A stretch of DNA of 64,000 nucleotides from JACCZZ01 sp044227805 (GTDB lineage Bacteria; Bacteroidota; Bacteroidia; Chitinophagales; UBA10324). The notes below the pieces were generated by a model, which ran no database searches, had not been told where the DNA came from, and saw nothing but the letters and a program-made list of their open reading frames with translations. Within the stretch, counting starts at the first letter, position 1. Every line of letters starts with the position of its first letter. Position numbers and translations under genes: made by a program. The stretch spans positions 4,375-68,374 of the forward strand of contig JBGAWA010000006.1 of assembly GCA_044227805.1 (NCBI GenBank), read 5' to 3'. This document shows positions 63,571-64,000 of this stretch, piece by piece.

Positions 63571-63600
63571 ATCAGGCGATGAAACTGTTCATCGCCTGAT
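63571..63600 (-). terminator. Rho-independent-type terminator of the gene at 63623
   Basis: A perfect 13-bp stem, ATCAGGCGATGAA (63571-63583) with TTCATCGCCTGAT (63588-63600), closes a 4-nt loop. On the minus strand it is followed by TTTATTTATA. It lies 22 bp past the stop of the minus-strand cargo gene. Confidence 0.85.
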
Positions 63601-63622
63601 AGAATCCTATATATTTCTGGGG

Positions 63623-64000
63623 CTATTGAATAACGATCGTATGAACTTCACTTATGCTGCTATCATTTCTTTCGCCTCTAACAAGATAAAGTCCATCCGG
63701 CATGTTGCTCACATCAATTGAAATTTTTTCATCAATAATTTCGCTATATAACTCTCTTCCAAATAAATCTACTATTGAAATCTTAGCAATGTCGGCTAAG
63801 TCTTTCATCTCAACAATCACTTTATCCTCTGCAGGATTGGGATACACCGTAAACATGGGAATCTTACCAGCCTGTGTTCCATTCATCAATTCCCAATAGT
63901 ATTTTGCAAAAATATCTTTTGAGTGTGTTGTTAATTTTTCAACTCCACTGTCTGATTCTTCCTGTAGTATCTTTGAAACCATAATCAAGTGAATCACAGA
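63623..64000 (-). CDS. C-terminal end of a T9SS cargo protein (5' end outside window)
   Basis: The frame is open to the right edge of the window; the GTG at 63997 is not a real start. About 125 residues are visible. The last 75 form a type A sorting domain: MFTVYPNPAEDKVIVEMK at the start, ISIVDLFGRELYSEII in the middle, MPDGLYLVRGE and a terminal HTIVIQ. Before it lies a helical stretch (SKDIFAKYYWELMNG). The domain that does the work is outside the window. A strong terminator follows. Confidence 0.85.
   Translation of the reverse strand, partial: SVIHLIMVSKILQEESDSGVEKLTTHSKDIFAKYYWELMNGTQAGKIPMFTVYPNPAEDKVIVEMKDLADIAKISIVDLFGRELYSEIIDEKISIDVSNMPDGLYLVRGERNDSSISEVHTIVIQ

Noticed and set aside
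1..64000. CRISPR arrays, tRNA or rRNA genes, phage modules, biosynthetic clusters
   Set aside because: I looked for regular short repeats, tRNA arm signatures and structural or replication genes on both strands and found none I could support.

Overview
The window looks like chromosomal DNA of a member of the phylum Bacteroidota, probably an environmental lineage near Chitinophagales or Sphingobacteriales and possibly a metagenome-assembled genome. The main evidence is ten gene products that end in a type IX secretion (T9SS) type A C-terminal sorting domain, with the typical companions FN3, GEVED, MopE, PPC, Kelch and FG-GAP. Other support is SusD-free outer-membrane beta-barrels with A-Q signal cleavage sites and the lack of clear Shine-Dalgarno sequences. 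One N at 46245, a foreign GC-rich splice inside a gene and two single-base frameshifts show that the assembly is imperfect. I see no rRNA, tRNA, CRISPR array, prophage or secondary-metabolite cluster.

Layout. 1-4750: a T9SS cargo gene cut by the window edge, an outer-membrane protein and a LOG-family nucleotide hydrolase. 5000-11000: a maltoporin-like protein, a TRIC-type channel, a potassium channel, an AI-2E-family permease, a DUF2490 protein and a small secreted protein. 11100-18300 (all minus strand): a dicarboxylate and amino-acid module, in transcription order asparaginase, aspartase, porin, truncated SLC13 permease, Dcu-type C4-dicarboxylate antiporter, porin. Both enzymes carry N-terminal signal-like segments, so asparagine may be converted to aspartate and then fumarate in the periplasm before import. 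18900-31100: five large T9SS cargo proteins, including an M4 metalloprotease and a five-PPC-repeat protein, with small TfoX and glyoxalase-fold genes between them. 31200-40100: galE, a SpoT-like HD hydrolase, the glycogen-degrading pair glgX and glgP, and a lipoprotein carbonic anhydrase.

40300-43400 is an AT-richer block with a ZIP transporter, a VIT/CCC1-like membrane protein translationally coupled to an outer-membrane protein, and a decayed IS1595-type transposase at its right edge; it may be acquired. 43400-52900 holds PPK2, a SulP permease with a duplicated STAS end, a PLP enzyme, a diheme cytochrome c, a cyclase-TPR protein, a response regulator and an HdeD-like protein. 53000-64000 is again T9SS cargo: an FG-GAP protein, a frameshifted giant adhesin-like gene, a Kelch-LamG protein and a cargo gene cut by the right edge.

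The most distinctive non-coding signal is a dispersed element of exactly 156 bp in two clean copies, with imperfect terminal inverted repeats and strong internal hairpins. A third copy carries an 85-bp internal tandem duplication, and several decayed copies lie in other intergenic gaps. A second family of paired GGATT/AATCC palindromes is present in three copies. Together with the glgX-esterase chimera and the periplasmic asparagine-to-fumarate module, these are the points most worth following up.
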